This document shows, piece after piece, positions 42,424 to 51,094 of a stretch of 64,000 nucleotides of DNA (its first letter is position 1; every line of letters starts with the position of its first letter). Location of the stretch: positions 1 through 64,000 of the forward strand of contig NZ_JAJEPW010000004.1 of the NCBI RefSeq assembly GCF_020687045.1, given 5' to 3'. The notes under the pieces are model-generated. The model was not told where the DNA came from. It made no database searches and saw only the letters and a program-made list of their open reading frames with translations. The DNA is from Vescimonas cirricatena (GTDB lineage: Bacteria > Bacillota > Clostridia > Oscillospirales > Oscillospiraceae). A program made the translations under genes and the position numbers.

Positions 42424-43568
42424 AAATCAAACGAATTCTCAGCGCGACCCTCGCAGCCGCCATGCTCCTGTGCTGCTGCGCCCTCACCGCCTGCGCCTCC
42501 AAACCCGCCGCACCCACTTCCGCAGACTTTGAGGTCCAGCCGGGAGCATACCGGTATCAGGACATGGGCGATTTTTTTGTGGAGACGGAGCAGGGGCAGT
42601 ATTACCTGGGCTGGGATCAAATCATCCGCTTCGCCGAGCCGGGCAGCCGAGCCTTCTACCCCCTGTGCAATAAGCCCAACTGCGGACATGGCGGCGATAA
42701 CTGCAATGCATACACCGACTATGGATTGGGATACTGGAACGGGCATCTTTACACCACCACCTACGGAGACAACGGTCCGGTAGTACAGCGCATGGATATG
42801 GACGGCGCCAACCGTCGGGAGGTGGGGCAGCTGCCGGTTCTGACGGCTGTGGATGGTGCGCGGCACGGCAGCGGCGAATTGCTGTTCCACAACGGCTCTC
42901 TGTTTTATATGTACGACGCCATCGAAACGGACCCGGAATGGTCCATGTCCATTTACCAGTTTGACCTGGAAACCGGAAAGGGCCGGTGGCTGTTTCAGGA
43001 GGATATCCCGCTGTTCACTTATTCCTACGGAAGCTCATATGTGAATATTTGCGGGGATGACTTCTTCTTTAAGATAGCCAACGGGGTCACCGGTGAATGT
43101 TCCTATGCCCTGGGGAGCTTGAAAACAGGCCGGGTGGAAGCAACCCTTCCCGACTGGAGCGATCGCAACAGTGGGGCAATGGAGCAGGACGGCGTTCTGT
43201 ATTATTTCAAGGCGGATGCCGGCCTGTGTGAATACGACAGGGTCACAGGTGTGGAAACGGTCCGCTTCCCTATGGATACATACACAGCATTCCCCTGCTA
43301 TACCCGGAACTATATTCTGGTGCGGTCTACGGATACCGAGGACTTTGAGCAATGCACGCTTTGGGTGCTGGACCGGGACTATAACCTGCTGGGAAAGGCC
43401 CCGCAGGAAAAGATCGGCAGATGGTTCCCCCAGCCGTATGCCATCACGGCAAACAGCATCTACTTCTGGCTCAACGGAAAGATTACCCACTATATTGACA
43501 CCAGCGATCTGTCCAATTTGGAGCTTCTTCCGATGCCGGACACCAGCAATGCCAGAGCCCACGGCTAA
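42420..43568 (+). CDS. Cys-motif surface lipoprotein 2
   Basis: 382 residues: signal with a cysteine-rich end (LLCCCALTAC, lipidated Cys25), FEVQPGAYRYQDMGDFFVETEQG, LCNKPNCGHGGDNCNAY and propeller-like repeats. C-terminus (GKITHYIDTSDLSNLELLPM) matches the truncated copy at 40853 and the 43648 gene. Preceded by a leader peptide rather than by its own consensus promoter, so probably read through from lipoprotein 1. Confidence 0.8.
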   Translation: MKIKRILSATLAAAMLLCCCALTACASKPAAPTSADFEVQPGAYRYQDMGDFFVETEQGQYYLGWDQIIRFAEPGSRAFYPLCNKPNCGHGGDNCNAYTDYGLGYWNGHLYTTTYGDNGPVVQRMDMDGANRREVGQLPVLTAVDGARHGSGELLFHNGSLFYMYDAIETDPEWSMSIYQFDLETGKGRWLFQEDIPLFTYSYGSSYVNICGDDFFFKIANGVTGECSYALGSLKTGRVEATLPDWSDRNSGAMEQDGVLYYFKADAGLCEYDRVTGVETVRFPMDTYTAFPCYTRNYILVRSTDTEDFEQCTLWVLDRDYNLLGKAPQEKIGRWFPQPYAITANSIYFWLNGKITHYIDTSDLSNLELLPMPDTSNARAHG

Positions 43569-43575
43569 CTCACAG

Positions 43576-43616
43576 TTGACACCGGATAAATCCTTCTGCT
43601 ATAATGGGTTTATCCG
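43576..43616 (+). promoter_or_regulatory. consensus promoter inside an inverted repeat, copy 2
   Basis: TTGACA (43576-43581), 18-base spacer, TATAAT (43600-43605), with CGGATAAA (43583-43590) and TTTATCCG (43609-43616). One base differs from copy 1 within the spacer. Confidence 0.8.
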
Positions 43617-43647
43617 ATATCACCCACCGCAGAAAGGAGATCTTCTT

Positions 43648-44778
43648 ATGAAACGACGCCTTCTCCTCCCCTTGATGCTTCTCGCCCTCACCGCCTGCGC
43701 CTCCAAGCCCGCCGCCCCCACCGCCGCAGACTTTGAGGTCCAGCCAGGGGAATACCGGTATCAGGACAGCGATATTTTCTTCGTGGAAACAGAGAAGGGC
43801 AACTACTACATGAACCCGTCGGGAGACAGATTGATCCACTTTGCCGAGCCCGGCAGCCACGAATTCCACGTCCTGTGCAATAAGCCCAACTGCGGCCACG
43901 CCAGCGCAGACTGCAATGCGTTTTTAGAGGTTGCCTTCGGATATTACAACGGCCATCTTTACGGCGTTACGCTTCAGGATCACTTTGAGCTGATCCAGAT
44001 GGACATGGACGGCACCAATCACCGGGTCATCACCCAACTGCCCGAGCAGAAGGACCTCAGCGGTAATTTCAACGGCGGCGGCAGCTACTTCTTTGACAAC
44101 GGCTATCTCATCTTCCTGGCATTCCCCTCCACATCGAACCCGGACTATGCGCTGCCGGTCTACAAGATCCAGCTGGAGACCGGGGAAACCACGCAGCTGT
44201 TTCAGGAGGATATCCCGCTCCACACGGACTGGCCAGCAGAAGGGGTATCCATCAGCAATGGGTACCTCTACTTTCCCCTGCCCCAGACATCCGAGGGCAA
44301 GCGCCCATATGCGGAAGGGAACCTGGAGACCGGGCGTATCGAGCGGGTATTTGAGGACTGGAAGCGGGAAAACAGTTTTATCGTAAACTTTGACAATGTG
44401 CTGTACTATCACCGCGCCGGAGTCGGCCTGTGTGAATACGACAAGGCCACCGGCAAGGAGACAGTGAAGGTTCCCATGGATGTATATTACGCTGATGTGT
44501 CCTACACCAAGGATTATATTTTCCTTCGGACGCGGGATTCTGCCGATTTCAATCATCAGTGCGTCCTGCTGGCATACGACAGAGACTATAATCTTCTGGG
44601 AAAGCTGGAACTGGAGAAGATCGGTTTGCGGTTCCCCTTCCTGGAATACACCACCGCCAACGCCATTTACCTCTCCGCCGACGGCGGGACCATCACCCAC
44701 TACATCGACACCAGCGATCTATCCAACTTGGAGCTCCTTCCGATGCCGGACACCAGCAATGCCAGAGCCCACAGCTAA
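43648..44778 (+). CDS. Cys-motif surface lipoprotein 3
   Basis: 376 residues: short signal with LTAC (Cys17), FEVQPGEYRYQDSDIFFVETEKG, LCNKPNCGHASADCNAF. The first two-thirds follow lipoprotein 1 closely; the C-terminal TTANAIYLSADGGTITHYI matches the 45296 gene and the last residues match lipoprotein 2, a mosaic pattern. ATG after AAAGGAGATCTTCTT. Confidence 0.8.
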   Translation: MKRRLLLPLMLLALTACASKPAAPTAADFEVQPGEYRYQDSDIFFVETEKGNYYMNPSGDRLIHFAEPGSHEFHVLCNKPNCGHASADCNAFLEVAFGYYNGHLYGVTLQDHFELIQMDMDGTNHRVITQLPEQKDLSGNFNGGGSYFFDNGYLIFLAFPSTSNPDYALPVYKIQLETGETTQLFQEDIPLHTDWPAEGVSISNGYLYFPLPQTSEGKRPYAEGNLETGRIERVFEDWKRENSFIVNFDNVLYYHRAGVGLCEYDKATGKETVKVPMDVYYADVSYTKDYIFLRTRDSADFNHQCVLLAYDRDYNLLGKLELEKIGLRFPFLEYTTANAIYLSADGGTITHYIDTSDLSNLELLPMPDTSNARAHS

Positions 44779-44785
44779 CTCACAG

Positions 44786-44826
44786 TTGACACCGGATAAA
44801 TCCATCTGCTATAATGGGTTTATCCG
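44786..44826 (+). promoter_or_regulatory. consensus promoter inside an inverted repeat, copy 3
   Basis: TTGACA (44786-44791), 18-base spacer, TATAAT (44810-44815), with CGGATAAA (44793-44800) and TTTATCCG (44819-44826). Here it leads into the leader peptide and chimeric gene rather than directly into a lipoprotein. Confidence 0.8.
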
Positions 44827-44856
44827 ATATCGCCCCACGCTATAAGGAGGGATGCC

Positions 44857-44913
44857 ATGGTTCACCGCCTGTACCCACAAACACACCGTGAAAAGACTGG
44901 AGGTCAAACATGA
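44857..44913 (+). CDS. 18-residue leader peptide, copy 2
   Basis: Same 18-residue product as copy 1 (MVHRLYPQTHREKTGGQT) despite silent base changes (GTC/GTT, TAT/TAC), with the same ribosome site and stop-start overlap. Silent-only divergence supports real translation. Confidence 0.6.
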   Translation: MVHRLYPQTHREKTGGQT

Positions 44914-45299
44914 AAATCAAACGAATTCTCAGCGCGACCCTCGCAGCCGCCATGCTCATGTGCTGCTGCATCCTCACCGCATTTGCCGAAAGCGAGACCT
45001 ACATCGGCTACTACAACGGCTACAGCTACACCTGCACTGCTGTTTGCCGTACTGACACTTGCAAAGCCAATATGGCTACCGAGAGCAGTGAGGCAATGTC
45101 GATTATTGGCATAGTTGCCTATACAAACAAGTACGGCCATAGTGTAACCGGAAAAATCAGTTGTAACGGAGCAAAAAGAATTGTTACCAGTGATATAACA
45201 AATGTTAGGTCTTTTGAATCTTTGAATGCAACATTTAAGGTTGGTTCACATGTCTTGCAGACAATTTTTGTCTCCTCAAAGCACGGTGACAATCAGTGA
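44910..45299 (+). CDS. small secreted protein with borrowed signal peptide
   Basis: 129 residues. The first 24 residues and the upstream leader are almost identical to lipoprotein 2, but the lipobox Cys is replaced (LTAFAES), giving a type I signal. The mature part (YIGYYNGYSYTCTAVCRTDTC..., beta-rich, AT-richer) is unrelated to the lipoproteins and not recognised. Looks like a domain swap. Stop overlaps the next gene's GTG. Confidence 0.7.
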   Translation: MKIKRILSATLAAAMLMCCCILTAFAESETYIGYYNGYSYTCTAVCRTDTCKANMATESSEAMSIIGIVAYTNKYGHSVTGKISCNGAKRIVTSDITNVRSFESLNATFKVGSHVLQTIFVSSKHGDNQ

Positions 45300-46441
45300 A
45301 ATTTTCAAAGATAACGCATCTTCTTGTTCTGTTGTTGACAATAGTGATTCTCACTCTTACAGCATGCGAGAAACAACCGTCCACACTTGTTAACAACTTC
45401 GAGGTCCAACCAGGGGAATACCGGTATCAGGACATAGACGTCTTTTTCATAGAGACTGAAAAAGGGAATTACTGTATGAATCCCCTGCGGGATTACCTGA
45501 TCCGCTTTGCTGAGCCGGGCAGTCATGATTTCCACATCCTATGCAATAAGCCTGAATGCAAGCATGAGGACACCAATTGCAATGCGTACATGGACATTGC
45601 TCTTGGGTACTACAACGGTCACTTGTATGGGGTACAGGATAATAATCAGGAGTTCACCCTGATTCAAATGGACATGGATGCCACCAATCACCGGGAGATT
45701 GTTGACCTGCCCAAGCAGTTTGAGCCCAATGGGACCAATCATTTAGGCGGCAGTTACTTCTTTGATAACGGCTTCTTGATCTACGTGGCCATGCCGCCGC
45801 AGGCCGACCCGGACTATGCGCTGCCGGTTTACAAGATCCAGCTGGAAACCGGAGCGACCACCCGGCTGTTTCAGGAGGATATCCCGCTTCACACAGAGTG
45901 GCCATCGGAGGATGTGTCTGTCAGCAACGGGTACCTCTACTTTCCCCTGCCCCAGGCAAACGCCGAAAAGCGCGCCTATGCAGAGGGCAATCTGGAAACT
46001 GGGCGCATCGAGCGGGTATTTGAGGACTGGGATGAGATGAGCAGTCAGATCGTGAATCTGGATGGAGTGCTGCACTATTTTCGCGCCGGTGTAGGACTCT
46101 GTGAATACGACAAAGCCACCAATCAGGAGTCTGTAAAATTTCCCATGGATGTCTACTGCGCAGAGGTAAGCTACACCAAGGACTATATCTTCATGCGCAC
46201 CTCGGACTCCAAGGAATTCACGCAGCGCACCCTTTGGGCCCTGGACCGGGATTACCAGCTTCTGGGGAAGGTTGAGCAAGAACGGATAGGGCTATACTTC
46301 CCCTTCCTGGAATATACCACCGCCAATGCCATTTACCTCTCCGCCGACGGCGGGACCATCACCCACTACATCGACCCCCATCACCTGGACCGTCTGGAGC
46401 TGATCCAGCTGGTGGACCCCACGGCAAGGAGCCACGGATAA
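45296..46441 (+). CDS. Cys-motif surface lipoprotein 4
   Basis: 381 residues from a GTG in a GTGA overlap. Signal with LTAC (Cys24), FEVQPGEYRYQDIDVFFIETEKG, LCNKPECKHEDTNCNAY, propeller-like repeats. More diverged than the others at its N-terminus. Ends 1 base before the ABC ATPase gene, linking the lipoprotein family to that transporter. Confidence 0.8.
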   Translation: MKFSKITHLLVLLLTIVILTLTACEKQPSTLVNNFEVQPGEYRYQDIDVFFIETEKGNYCMNPLRDYLIRFAEPGSHDFHILCNKPECKHEDTNCNAYMDIALGYYNGHLYGVQDNNQEFTLIQMDMDATNHREIVDLPKQFEPNGTNHLGGSYFFDNGFLIYVAMPPQADPDYALPVYKIQLETGATTRLFQEDIPLHTEWPSEDVSVSNGYLYFPLPQANAEKRAYAEGNLETGRIERVFEDWDEMSSQIVNLDGVLHYFRAGVGLCEYDKATNQESVKFPMDVYCAEVSYTKDYIFMRTSDSKEFTQRTLWALDRDYQLLGKVEQERIGLYFPFLEYTTANAIYLSADGGTITHYIDPHHLDRLELIQLVDPTARSHG

Positions 46442-46442
46442 T

Positions 46443-47162
46443 ATGGAACTGACCATTCACGCCCTGTCCCATTCCTACGGGGACAAGAAAGCCCTGACAG
46501 GCTTTACCCACACCTTTGCCCCCGGCATCACAGCCCTGCTGGGCCCCAACGGCGCGGGGAAAAGCACCCTCATCCACCTGATCTGCGACCTGCTGCCCCG
46601 CCAGACGGGGACCATCGCCTTCGACGGGACGGATATTCTGTCCATGGGACCGGCGTTCCGGCAGGTGCTGGGCTTCATGCCCCAGAGCCAGGGGATGTAC
46701 GACGACATGACCGCCTGGGAATTTCTGCTGTACATGGCCCAGTTGAAGGGGCTGAGGCCCCGGGCCGCCCGGGAGCAGCTTCGGGAGCTGCTGCAGGTGG
46801 TGAATCTGTGGGACGCGGCCCACCGCCGGGTCGGCGGCTTTTCCGGCGGTATGCGCCAGCGGGTGATGCTGGCCCAGGCCCTGCTGGGCGCGCCCAAGGT
46901 CCTGCTGCTGGATGAACCCACCGCCGGGCTGGACCCGGAGGAGCGGGTGCGCCTGCGGGAATATATCCGGCAGCTGGGCCGGGACAAAATCGTCCTTATC
47001 ACCACCCACATCACCGGCGACGTGGAATCCATCGCCAGTGAAATTTTACTGCTGCACCATGGCGTCCTGCTGGCAGACGCCCCGGTGGAGGAATTTATCC
47101 GCGGCTGCGGCGCGGCCAACCTGGAGGACGCCTATATCCGGCGGCTGCACCCCCATGCGTGA
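46443..47162 (+). CDS. ABC transporter ATPase
   Basis: 239 residues: Walker A LLGPNGAGKST, signature FSGGMRQRVMLA, Walker B VLLLDEPTAGLDP, and a His switch in LITTHITGD. The form typical of ABC-2-type exporters. Overlaps the permease gene by 8 bases, so the two act together; substrate unknown. Confidence 0.92.
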   Translation: MELTIHALSHSYGDKKALTGFTHTFAPGITALLGPNGAGKSTLIHLICDLLPRQTGTIAFDGTDILSMGPAFRQVLGFMPQSQGMYDDMTAWEFLLYMAQLKGLRPRAAREQLRELLQVVNLWDAAHRRVGGFSGGMRQRVMLAQALLGAPKVLLLDEPTAGLDPEERVRLREYIRQLGRDKIVLITTHITGDVESIASEILLLHHGVLLADAPVEEFIRGCGAANLEDAYIRRLHPHA

Positions 47163-49419
47163 GTGCAGGCGTGTTTTCTCCCGCAGGAGTCTGCTATGGC
47201 TGCTGGTGCTGATGGCGGCGGTGGTGTTTTTCCATCGGGTGGACCATCACAACGCCCCCGGCTTTGCCGCCGCCTATCGGCAGACCGCAGCTCAGCTGGC
47301 AGCCAGCCCGGACCCGTCCGCCGCCCTGTCCCAGATGGAGGCGGAGAGCCGCCGCTATATGACGGCCCTGCTCTGGCGCAGCACGGATGACCCGGACCTG
47401 CTGGAGCTATACCGGGACCAGGCCCGGCAAGTGCTGGGCGACGATTATGAGACAGCGGCCATGGCATATGATCTCAGTGACCAGGCCCAGGTGGAATTTA
47501 CCGCCCGGCAGCAGGCCCAGCAGACCCTCCGGCAGCAGCTGGACTACCTGGCGTCGTATCCCGGATATCTGGATACCATCCACGAAAACGCCGCCAATAT
47601 GCCCACCCTGTCCATTTTCATGGACAGCAGCGCCGGAAAATTCCATGCGGAAAACGTGAAGAAAACGGACCGGGACTTTCCCCGCAGCGCCGATGTGTCC
47701 CTGACCCTGACGGAGACTGCCGGACTGGAGAATTTCTTGCAGGACAGTGTGGTGTCCGTGTGCATTCTGCTGTGGATGCTGGTAACGGTACTGCGGCTGA
47801 CGGAGGAGCGCCGCAGCAGTCTGCGATACCTAGTGTTTGGCAGCCCCCGAGGCCGGACATGGCTGGCCCTGCGCCGGGTGGGGATCCTGGGCCTTTCCGC
47901 CGCATTGGGCACAGCCCTTCTGATGCTGACGGGCCTTGTCACCGACAGTCTGCTGTACGGCGGGCTGGGTGACCTGTCCGCCGCCGCCCAGTCCAGCGAG
48001 ATTTTTCAGAATTTCCCGTACCCGCTGACGCTCCGTCAGGTGCTTTGGGCGTATTACCTGCTAAAAACTCTTGGTATGTGGCTGATGGGACTGCTGCTGT
48101 GGCTGATTCTTCAGCTGATTCACCATTTGCAGACGGCCATGGTGGCCGCCGCCGCATTTCTGGCGGTGGAATACAGTCTGTTCGCCTTTGTGCCGGACAG
48201 CTATGCCATCGTGGCCCTTCGGTATATCAACGTGTTTTCCTTCGTCGGTATGGAAAAAACGTTTCTGCACTATCTGAATATCAACCTGCTGGGTCGGGCG
48301 GTAAACGGAGCCATGCTGTGTACCGCCCTGCTTCCGGCGCTGTTGGTGCTGGCTGCGGCAGGAGCCGTGGTCTATGCCGGACATCACCGGCCCATAGCCG
48401 GAGCTAACCTGTTCCAGCGTCTGGCGGCCCGGCTGCGTCCCGTGTTTTCCCGGGCCTCCGGCCGGCTGACCCTGACGGGGTTCGAGTTCAAGAAAATCCT
48501 ATGGTATCATAAGGGACTGCTGGTGCTGCTGGTCTTTGCTCTTTGGTGCTTCCGGGCAGCCGCAGCTCCTACGGCGGACGTGTCCCTGTACGACACAGAT
48601 ACCGCCGCCTTCCAGAATGAGTTCCAGGGCCCTGCCACGGAGGACACCCTCCGGGCCATCCGGGCCCGCATAGCGGAGGTGGAAGGCTGGCCGGAGTCCG
48701 AGATCCGATCCACCCAGCTGGCGGCCCTGTCCGCCGTGGAGGCCGAGGCCCTGGAAAAGCAGGATACCGGCCTGTGGGTGCTGAATCCTGCGCCCATGTT
48801 TACCCTGTGCGGCGGCGATGTGGGCGGCAGTCAGCGCATTCCGTCCATGGCGGCACTGCTGACAGTGGCGCTGCTGACGGCAGGCACCTTCGCCGGAGAG
48901 CGGCAGCAGCGAATGCTGCCGCTGCTGCAGACCACGCCCCGGGGCCGCCGCCGGGAGCCTCGCTGCAAGCTGGCCCTGTCTGCCCTGCTGGCGGCGGCGG
49001 TATGGTTGACTCTGACCCTGCGGCAGGTGTACCAGGTTTCGTCGTATTACGGCGGCCTGACGGCCCTGTCCGCCCCGCTGCGCAGTGTGACCTATTTTGC
49101 AGACCTGGCCGCAGACTGCACTGTGGGCCAGTGGCTGGCCGGATGCCTGTTGCTGCGGCTGCTGGTGCTGCTGGCTGCCGCCATGACCGGGTGCCTGCTG
49201 TCGAGCCTGTGCCGGACGGTGAACGCTGCCGTGGTGGTATGCTGCGCCGGCCTGGTGGGCCCGGCGGCCCTGGAGCTGGTGGGAGTGCGCGCGGCAGGCA
49301 TCCTGTCCCTGGCCCGCCTGTGGACGCCTGTTACCTGCTCCTTGTTCGTCTATTTCATTCCCCTGGCTCTGCTGGTAGTCTGCCCCCTTCTGTGCGTGCG
49401 GCGCAGGCCCAGGGTCTGA
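47155..49419 (+). CDS. large ABC-associated permease
   Basis: 754 residues: an N-terminal membrane helix (SLLWLLVLMAAVVFFH), an extracellular region of about 170 residues, six helices (about 195-450), a second soluble part (about 480-600) and a final set of helices. The pattern suggests two ABC-2-like half-permeases fused in one chain. Partner of the upstream ATPase; an export or cell-envelope function is inferred. Confidence 0.75.
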   Translation: MRECRRVFSRRSLLWLLVLMAAVVFFHRVDHHNAPGFAAAYRQTAAQLAASPDPSAALSQMEAESRRYMTALLWRSTDDPDLLELYRDQARQVLGDDYETAAMAYDLSDQAQVEFTARQQAQQTLRQQLDYLASYPGYLDTIHENAANMPTLSIFMDSSAGKFHAENVKKTDRDFPRSADVSLTLTETAGLENFLQDSVVSVCILLWMLVTVLRLTEERRSSLRYLVFGSPRGRTWLALRRVGILGLSAALGTALLMLTGLVTDSLLYGGLGDLSAAAQSSEIFQNFPYPLTLRQVLWAYYLLKTLGMWLMGLLLWLILQLIHHLQTAMVAAAAFLAVEYSLFAFVPDSYAIVALRYINVFSFVGMEKTFLHYLNINLLGRAVNGAMLCTALLPALLVLAAAGAVVYAGHHRPIAGANLFQRLAARLRPVFSRASGRLTLTGFEFKKILWYHKGLLVLLVFALWCFRAAAAPTADVSLYDTDTAAFQNEFQGPATEDTLRAIRARIAEVEGWPESEIRSTQLAALSAVEAEALEKQDTGLWVLNPAPMFTLCGGDVGGSQRIPSMAALLTVALLTAGTFAGERQQRMLPLLQTTPRGRRREPRCKLALSALLAAAVWLTLTLRQVYQVSSYYGGLTALSAPLRSVTYFADLAADCTVGQWLAGCLLLRLLVLLAAAMTGCLLSSLCRTVNAAVVVCCAGLVGPAALELVGVRAAGILSLARLWTPVTCSLFVYFIPLALLVVCPLLCVRRRPRV

Positions 49420-49426
49420 TCTGTAT

Positions 49427-49461
49427 AATCAAAACCTCCGGCTAAGTCGGAGGTTTTGATT
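49427..49461. terminator. bidirectional terminator
   Basis: Perfect 14-bp arms AATCAAAACCTCCG / CGGAGGTTTTGATT with a 7-base loop. Serves the permease gene and the convergent SLC13-type gene. Confidence 0.75.
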
Positions 49462-50819
49462 CACATGTACCGCACCACAATGCACACCATGGACACCGCC
49501 ATCACCATGATGGTGGCCGGCGCGCAGTAGCGGCAATACTTGCCCCAGGTGACGGGATGGCCGTTCTTGGCGGCCACGGACGTGCCCACCACATTGGCGG
49601 AGGCGCCGATGGGCGTGGCGCTGCCGCCCAGGTCCGTGCCCATGGACAGCGCCCAGGCCAGCACATGCAGGTCCACGCCCTGGGTCTGGGCCATGGCCTG
49701 GATCACCGGCACCATGGTGGCGGCAAAGGGGATGTTGTCCACAAAGGCGCTGGCCACGGCGGACACCCACAGGATGATGGCCACCATCACCACGGCCTTG
49801 CCGCCGCTGAGCCTGGCAATGCAGTCTGCCAGCACGGCCAGGCAGCCGGTGCGCTCCAGCCCGGTCACCACCACGAACAGGCCCGTGAAGAACAGCAGGG
49901 TCTTGTAGTCCACCCGGGCAAACAGTCCCGCAGCCGCCTTCCGGCCGCTGGTCAGCAGCGTCACCAGGCTCATCAGAGCCGCGGCGATGCACCCGATGGC
50001 GGCCACCGTCAGCTCCGTCTGGGCGTGGGTGATCAGCAGGACCACCACCACTAAGAAGGACGATCCGCAGCCATAGAACCCCGCCCGGTTGGTCACCGCC
50101 GACGCTGCGTCGGGGTACACCACGTCTGCCGGGCGATTCTTCTCGCTCTGGGCCAGGGGCTTCCGGAAGCACAGGAAGAAGTACACCACCGTGAACACCA
50201 GACACACCGCCGCGATAACGCCGGTGTTGCCCAGGAAGTCGAAGAAGCTCAGCCCCAGGGAGGTGCCGATGATGATGTTGGGGGGGTCGCCGCACATAGT
50301 AGCCGAGCCGCCCAGGTTGGCGCAGAAAATCTCCGCCAGGATCATAGGCACCGGGTCAAAATACAGCGTCTTGGCCAGCTCCGCCGTCACGGCGGCCAGG
50401 AACAGGATCACAGTGATGCTGTCGATGAACATGGCCAGAAGCGCCGACATCACCATAAAGCAGATCAGCAGCGGCACCGTCCGGTAATGCACCAGCTTCG
50501 CGATTTTTAGGCACAGCCACTGGAAAATTCCCGCATGGCCCATGCCCTCCACCATCACCATCATACCGGCAATGAACACAATGGTGGACCAGTTGATACC
50601 GGTATTGGACTCGGACGAGCCCACCCAGAAGCCCTTCTGGATAAAGCAGCTGAGGTTCAGCGTCTCCCAGATGGCCCCTCCGTCATGCATGCACAGGCCG
50701 AACACCAGTACCAGCACCAGAGCTCCGCTGCCCAGCGTTACCCACTGACGAGGAAACCGGTCCCAGATGATGAGGGCAAACATCACAACAAAAATGGCAA
50801 CCGCCAAAATTTTCTCCAT
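49461..50819 (-). CDS. SLC13/ArsB-NhaD-type permease
   Basis: 452 residues, about 11-12 membrane helices. NLGGSATMCGDPPNIIIGTSLG and the C-terminal repeat LGGSATPIGASANVVG are the paired substrate/ion-binding motifs of the ion-transporter superfamily. Substrate (dicarboxylate, arsenite or Na+/H+) is not determinable. ATG after GGGGAGGAGCC; an N-terminal in-frame extension lacks a site. Confidence 0.85.
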   Translation of the reverse strand: MEKILAVAIFVVMFALIIWDRFPRQWVTLGSGALVLVLVFGLCMHDGGAIWETLNLSCFIQKGFWVGSSESNTGINWSTIVFIAGMMVMVEGMGHAGIFQWLCLKIAKLVHYRTVPLLICFMVMSALLAMFIDSITVILFLAAVTAELAKTLYFDPVPMILAEIFCANLGGSATMCGDPPNIIIGTSLGLSFFDFLGNTGVIAAVCLVFTVVYFFLCFRKPLAQSEKNRPADVVYPDAASAVTNRAGFYGCGSSFLVVVVLLITHAQTELTVAAIGCIAAALMSLVTLLTSGRKAAAGLFARVDYKTLLFFTGLFVVVTGLERTGCLAVLADCIARLSGGKAVVMVAIILWVSAVASAFVDNIPFAATMVPVIQAMAQTQGVDLHVLAWALSMGTDLGGSATPIGASANVVGTSVAAKNGHPVTWGKYCRYCAPATIMVMAVSMVCIVVRYM

Positions 50820-51043
50820 GATGGCTCCTCCCCTTTCTTCAGAAATGATCTTTGAACCGTATGGTATTGTAGCCTCCCCACTCGGGAAAGTCAACCCCAG
50901 CGCCTTATACAGTTTCACAAAAATGTCACAAGCAGAAGCCAGTTTTCTGTAAATTGCACGACATTTACATGGAATTAACAACGTATTCACACATTTTTAC
51001 TTGGGCATTCCGGAGTCTGTACAAGTGCTTCCCACGTGTAAAA

Positions 51044-51071
51044 AGAGGCTGTCCCGGGCGGGACAGCCTCT
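51044..51071 (-). terminator. terminator of the butyrate operon
   Basis: 12-bp stem AGAGGCTGTCCC / GGGACAGCCTCT with a 4-base loop; on the minus strand it runs into TTTTTACACG. It contains GGGACA letters but not the flanks of the palindrome family. Confidence 0.8.
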
Positions 51072-51094
51072 CTTTTATTTGACGTAAAACAAGT

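Noticed and set aside
41089..44826. CRISPR-like regular spacing of repeated promoter blocks
   Set aside because: Only three copies, spaced by whole genes; they are co-duplicated promoters, not a CRISPR array. No CRISPR, tRNA or rRNA was seen in the window.
51044..51071. Terminator stem with GTCCC and GGGAC as a 13th member of the palindrome family
   Set aside because: The outer arms (AGAGGCT) and the 4-base centre do not match; it is an ordinary terminator at the end of etfA. The same holds for the hairpin at 14952.
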